Source: Nitrospira sp. (GTDB taxonomy: Bacteria; Nitrospirota; Nitrospiria; Nitrospirales; Nitrospiraceae). Taken from it: a stretch of DNA of 64,000 nt. The position numbers and the translations under genes are program-made. Each line of letters starts with the position of its first letter. The first letter of the stretch is position 1. The stretch is taken from NCBI GenBank assembly GCA_037045225.1, contig JBAOHZ010000009.1, positions 3,934,334-3,998,333 of the forward strand, read 5' to 3'. Below the pieces are notes generated by a model that saw only the letters and a program-made list of their open reading frames with translations, was not told the origin of the DNA and ran no database searches. Below are positions 61,512-64,000 of this stretch, piece after piece.

Positions 61512-63023
61512 CTAGTTCCAGAACCATTGCGCTTGGAATCGCAATTGTGAGGCGTCAAAGTCGCTCTGTGCACGGTTGGCTACCAAGGTGCTGTTCAGAC
61601 CGTCTTTAAACACCCAGTCTGCCGTCATGCGGAAATGTGTGTCAGGCTCCCATACCAGGCCGAGGTTCCAGGTCCTGGACTGGCCGTCCGGAGCTCCGTT
61701 CAATGTTTTGAACCCGCCATAGTACTCACCGTAACGAACATAAGGGGTCAACATACCCACATCCGAATAGCGCCACGTATAATAACCTTGGACGTACCCA
61801 CCCACTATGCTGCTCTCCTCGATAAAGTTGGTTTGGCCGTTTCGCTTAGGGCCGCGTCCGACGGTAAACTCCGCCAAAAGCCCCCAGGGCTGGGGAGGGG
61901 TCCAGACGTAGGCGGTGACACGTTGATCTTTAATATCGCAGCCTCCTTCTGACGTCAGGGGACTAATACATCTCGCCGAACTCGCGACATTCGGTTGGCT
62001 CGCTCCCTGCACGGCAAACACTCCGTGAAAACCGAGGACGCCGGCTTCCAGTAGTCGCCCGTTCGGAAACTGAAACGGATAGGCCAGTTTGGCTCCGATA
62101 TGCTTATCGTGATTGAGTTCCAATCGATTCCGAGTTTGTCCATTATAAACCATGACGCCGAAGACACCGTAATCGCCAGGCCCGTTATGGTAGGCCGCGA
62201 GTTGCGCAAACCGCTCCTGCGCAGTCTTTGGACTCCAGTAATAGGCGATACCCAGATCTCGTTCTCCCGGCGCTCCACTCTGGACCGATTCGTGCCGATC
62301 CATTTCCTGCCGGTTGGTGCTCGATCGGTACGTATCGAAGGCGTTGGGAACCCGATGGAGACCCCATCGAATCCGATGCACTTTATCTTTCGTGAGGTAG
62401 AAGTCTGAATAGGCGTCGATGATTTCTCTGTTCGATAATTCTTGCTGGCCGCCTTCCAATGCGAACTGCATGAAAAACGCCACGCGTTCCGACACCTGCC
62501 CCTGAAAGACGAGACGGAGCCGTCTGGCGTAAAATTCGTTGCCCTGTTGATCACCGAAACTATCGTTTAGGGGTATATCGAACCGCCTATCGGTCGCGCC
62601 CATATTGTATTTGAATTGCATGTACCCGGTGACGCGAATCCGCTCGTACCAACGGGGATTGCCGGCCATCTGCAATTCTGCCGACTGTTCAAAAATGCGG
62701 CGTTCTTCTTCAGCCTTGAGGCGTATCCAGTCTTCCTGAGTGATCACACCCTTCTCCAGCAAGAGGCTCTCGAGCGATGTACTCTCGATCGAGAGGCGCT
62801 GACCAGATGTTTCCCGGTCGATATTATTCGCGGCGGGTATGACTTGAGGCCCGGTCTCCATGGCGGATAGTGCCTGGCTCGATTGAACGGGCGCTTGAGC
62901 GAATAGCTTTGGCATAGGTTCTTCCGAACCGGCTGACACCTCCAGCGGCAACATCGAGAGAGTCCCACCGATGCAGAGCGTCACCACGAACCATTTCAAA
63001 ACACACATTCCGCCGTACTTCAT
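61512..63023 (-). CDS. Outer-membrane porin, OprP-like
   Basis: A 503-aa porin with signal peptide ending near EVSAGS. It shares SLESLLLEKGVITQEDWIRLKAEEE with the porin at 52064, then a beta-barrel of long amphipathic strands ending in FQAQWFWN, an aromatic C-terminus. OprP/OprO-type porins pass phosphate or polyphosphate. AGGAGG lies five bases before the ATG. The intergenic repeats at 63142 and the regulator gene beyond support control by phosphate. Confidence 0.87.
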   Translation of the reverse strand: MKYGGMCVLKWFVVTLCIGGTLSMLPLEVSAGSEEPMPKLFAQAPVQSSQALSAMETGPQVIPAANNIDRETSGQRLSIESTSLESLLLEKGVITQEDWIRLKAEEERRIFEQSAELQMAGNPRWYERIRVTGYMQFKYNMGATDRRFDIPLNDSFGDQQGNEFYARRLRLVFQGQVSERVAFFMQFALEGGQQELSNREIIDAYSDFYLTKDKVHRIRWGLHRVPNAFDTYRSSTNRQEMDRHESVQSGAPGERDLGIAYYWSPKTAQERFAQLAAYHNGPGDYGVFGVMVYNGQTRNRLELNHDKHIGAKLAYPFQFPNGRLLEAGVLGFHGVFAVQGASQPNVASSARCISPLTSEGGCDIKDQRVTAYVWTPPQPWGLLAEFTVGRGPKRNGQTNFIEESSIVGGYVQGYYTWRYSDVGMLTPYVRYGEYYGGFKTLNGAPDGQSRTWNLGLVWEPDTHFRMTADWVFKDGLNSTLVANRAQSDFDASQLRFQAQWFWN

Positions 63024-63141
63024 TCATCCCTCCTCATTGTGTGATACGTGTACCCGTCAGCCTGTAATGTTTGCCCGCAGCACGAATGCTAAACACAGAC
63101 GATCTGCACGCGGCGAGTATCCATCTGCTTCGTGACACAGC

Positions 63142-63173
63142 TGTCACCGATAGATTAAGACGCTGTAAACACA
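63142..63173. promoter_or_regulatory. Pho-box-like triple repeat between porin and regulator
   Basis: TGTCACC, GATTAAG and TGTAAAC occur at 11-base steps (63142, 63153, 63164), close to the E. coli CTGTCA-type Pho box. It could serve the regulator (plus) or the porin (minus). Confidence 0.5.
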
Positions 63174-63206
63174 ATCCGAGGATGAGCAATAGCAAGAGAA
63201 TTTACA

Positions 63207-63221
63207 GGCATGTAACATGCC
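63207..63221. promoter_or_regulatory. Perfect 15-bp palindrome
   Basis: GGCATG-TAA-CATGCC, arms of six bases, ~65 bases before the regulator gene. A candidate operator for a dimeric regulator. Confidence 0.4.
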
Positions 63222-63284
63222 GATTACCCGTCAACAACCAGACAACGCTATGTTGCGACATCAATCCATGAGGGGGTCACAAAC

Positions 63285-63974
63285 ATGGCCGACATAGCGA
63301 AGGCTCTTCTTCTCGTGAGCGCCGACAAGGTTGCGGCCGGCGCTCTGGCGAAACTGTTTGAGGCGAACGGCTACAACCTCAGCGTCGCGGCGACACAGGA
63401 ATCGGCGCTGAGCGCGATCCGTCGGCTACCGCCGGCGCTGATTCTTCTCGATCGACAGATCATTCTTAAAGAAGCCGCATGCCGAGACCAGTTCCCTCCT
63501 GCTATTCCAATCATTGTCATTCAGCCGTTCGACAAGTCATGTGACCAGGATGAATGTCTCGCCGAGTTGGATGCCGGATTCGACATGGTGTTCTGTTCTC
63601 CTCACTATCGTGAACTGCTCGCGCATATCCGAGCCATGCTTCGTCGACAACACATGACATCTGCGCCTCCGTCCGTATTGCGTGCGGATAATCTTGCAAT
63701 GGATATTGCCCGGCATGAAGTCACGGTCGGAGGAAGGCACGTCGAACTGACACCGAAAGAGTTTCGAATCCTCCATCAGTTTCTCCTGTCTCCCGGGGTG
63801 GTGTTGTCGCGGCAGGGGCTGCTCAATCGGGTGTGGGGCGAAGAGTACGCGCTCGAAGAACATGCGCTGGATGTACACATCCATTCGTTGCGTCAAAAGA
63901 TCGAGGCCGATCCTTCCAAGCCGATGTTCATCGTCACGATTCGAGGGGTAGGATACAAACTCCAGAGCTGCTGA
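63285..63974 (+). CDS. OmpR-family regulator with degenerate receiver
   Basis: A 229-aa PhoB-type regulator. The winged-helix output (~130-228) is complete: LTPKEFRILHQFLL, a recognition helix in DVHIHSLRQKIE and IRGVGYKLQSC. The receiver keeps the acceptor Asp (LILLDRQ), but the acidic pair is replaced (LVSADK) and the lysine is replaced by Ser (FCSPHY). Ordinary phospho-activation is unlikely. GAGGGGG lies nine bases before the start. It is next to porin and pstS genes, so a phosphate-response role is probable. Confidence 0.88.
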   Translation: MADIAKALLLVSADKVAAGALAKLFEANGYNLSVAATQESALSAIRRLPPALILLDRQIILKEAACRDQFPPAIPIIVIQPFDKSCDQDECLAELDAGFDMVFCSPHYRELLAHIRAMLRRQHMTSAPPSVLRADNLAMDIARHEVTVGGRHVELTPKEFRILHQFLLSPGVVLSRQGLLNRVWGEEYALEEHALDVHIHSLRQKIEADPSKPMFIVTIRGVGYKLQSC

Positions 63975-64000
63975 CCGTTTTCTTTCGGCTCTCTCTTTCC

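Noticed and set aside
1..64000. CRISPR arrays, rRNA and tRNA genes
   Set aside because: No regularly spaced repeats of CRISPR type and no rRNA or cloverleaf-like sequence were noticed on reading, though a covariance-model search was not possible.

Overview
The window looks like a chromosome segment of a GC-moderate, Gram-negative, free-living bacterium. The best match by gene style is a Nitrospira-type organism (Nitrospirota): exosortase-linked exopolysaccharide genes, PstA and PstC permeases with large extra-cytoplasmic insertions, tandem chemotaxis and partner-switch genes, and no rRNA or tRNA in view. The genus is an inference from gene content, not a measured identity.

Layout. (1) 1-7131, signalling: the 3' part of a methyl-accepting chemotaxis protein, a DUF420 membrane protein, cheR-cheD-cheB, then a tightly packed set of two STAS proteins, a receiver-PP2C phosphatase, an HPt protein and a receiver-HATPase protein. 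The last five look like an Rsb-type partner switch joined to a phosphorelay. (2) 7239-9855: a small lipoprotein, wecB, and a VapBC-like toxin-antitoxin pair wedged between wecB and a second copy of the last ~190 bp of wecB. (3) 10077-27152, surface polysaccharide: a heparinase II/III family lyase on the minus strand, gmd and fcl for GDP-L-fucose (split by a four-helix-bundle gene), then glycosyltransferases, a flippase, an O-antigen polymerase/ligase, an FkbM methyltransferase and a WcaF-like acetyltransferase. Two tandem secreted proteins with hyaluronidase-like motifs follow. (4) 27161-28193: a dead, internally deleted IS3-family element. (5) 28584-42193, exosortase/EPS machinery: a VPLPA-CTERM secreted protein, an exosortase-EpsI fusion, a WecA-like initiating transferase, a PrsT-like TPR lipoprotein, Wza-like export lipoprotein, outer-membrane barrel, Wzz-like chain-length protein, CpsD-like ATPase, a 59-codon oxidoreductase remnant, an XrtA-type AAA ATPase with TPRs, and a response regulator. 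(6) 42170-63974, phosphate and polyphosphate: CHAD, SixA, then a compact minus-strand operon pstS-pstC-pstA-pstB-phoU-ppx, a porin, small lipoproteins, a second and third pstS, PhoB-like regulators, psiE with a newly noticed 38-aa membrane ORF, and a second porin.

How it fits together. Region 3 makes and modifies sugar nucleotides, assembles glycans on a lipid carrier and flips or polymerises them. Region 5 controls chain length and export, and sorts at least one protein through an exosortase. Region 6 is a phosphate-acquisition island. Its intergenic regions repeatedly carry 11-bp-spaced direct repeats (GTTAAC-like) that look like Pho boxes, next to three OmpR-family regulator genes or transporter genes. 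The polyphosphate-linked proteins (CHAD, Ppx, PhoU) connect uptake to storage.

The most unusual items are the duplicated wecB end flanking the toxin-antitoxin module, the bacterial hyaluronidase-like tandem pair beside an EPS cluster, the shared Pho-box grammar across the phosphate island, two pseudo-receivers that lost the acidic pair and lysine, and the 38-aa ORF upstream of psiE.
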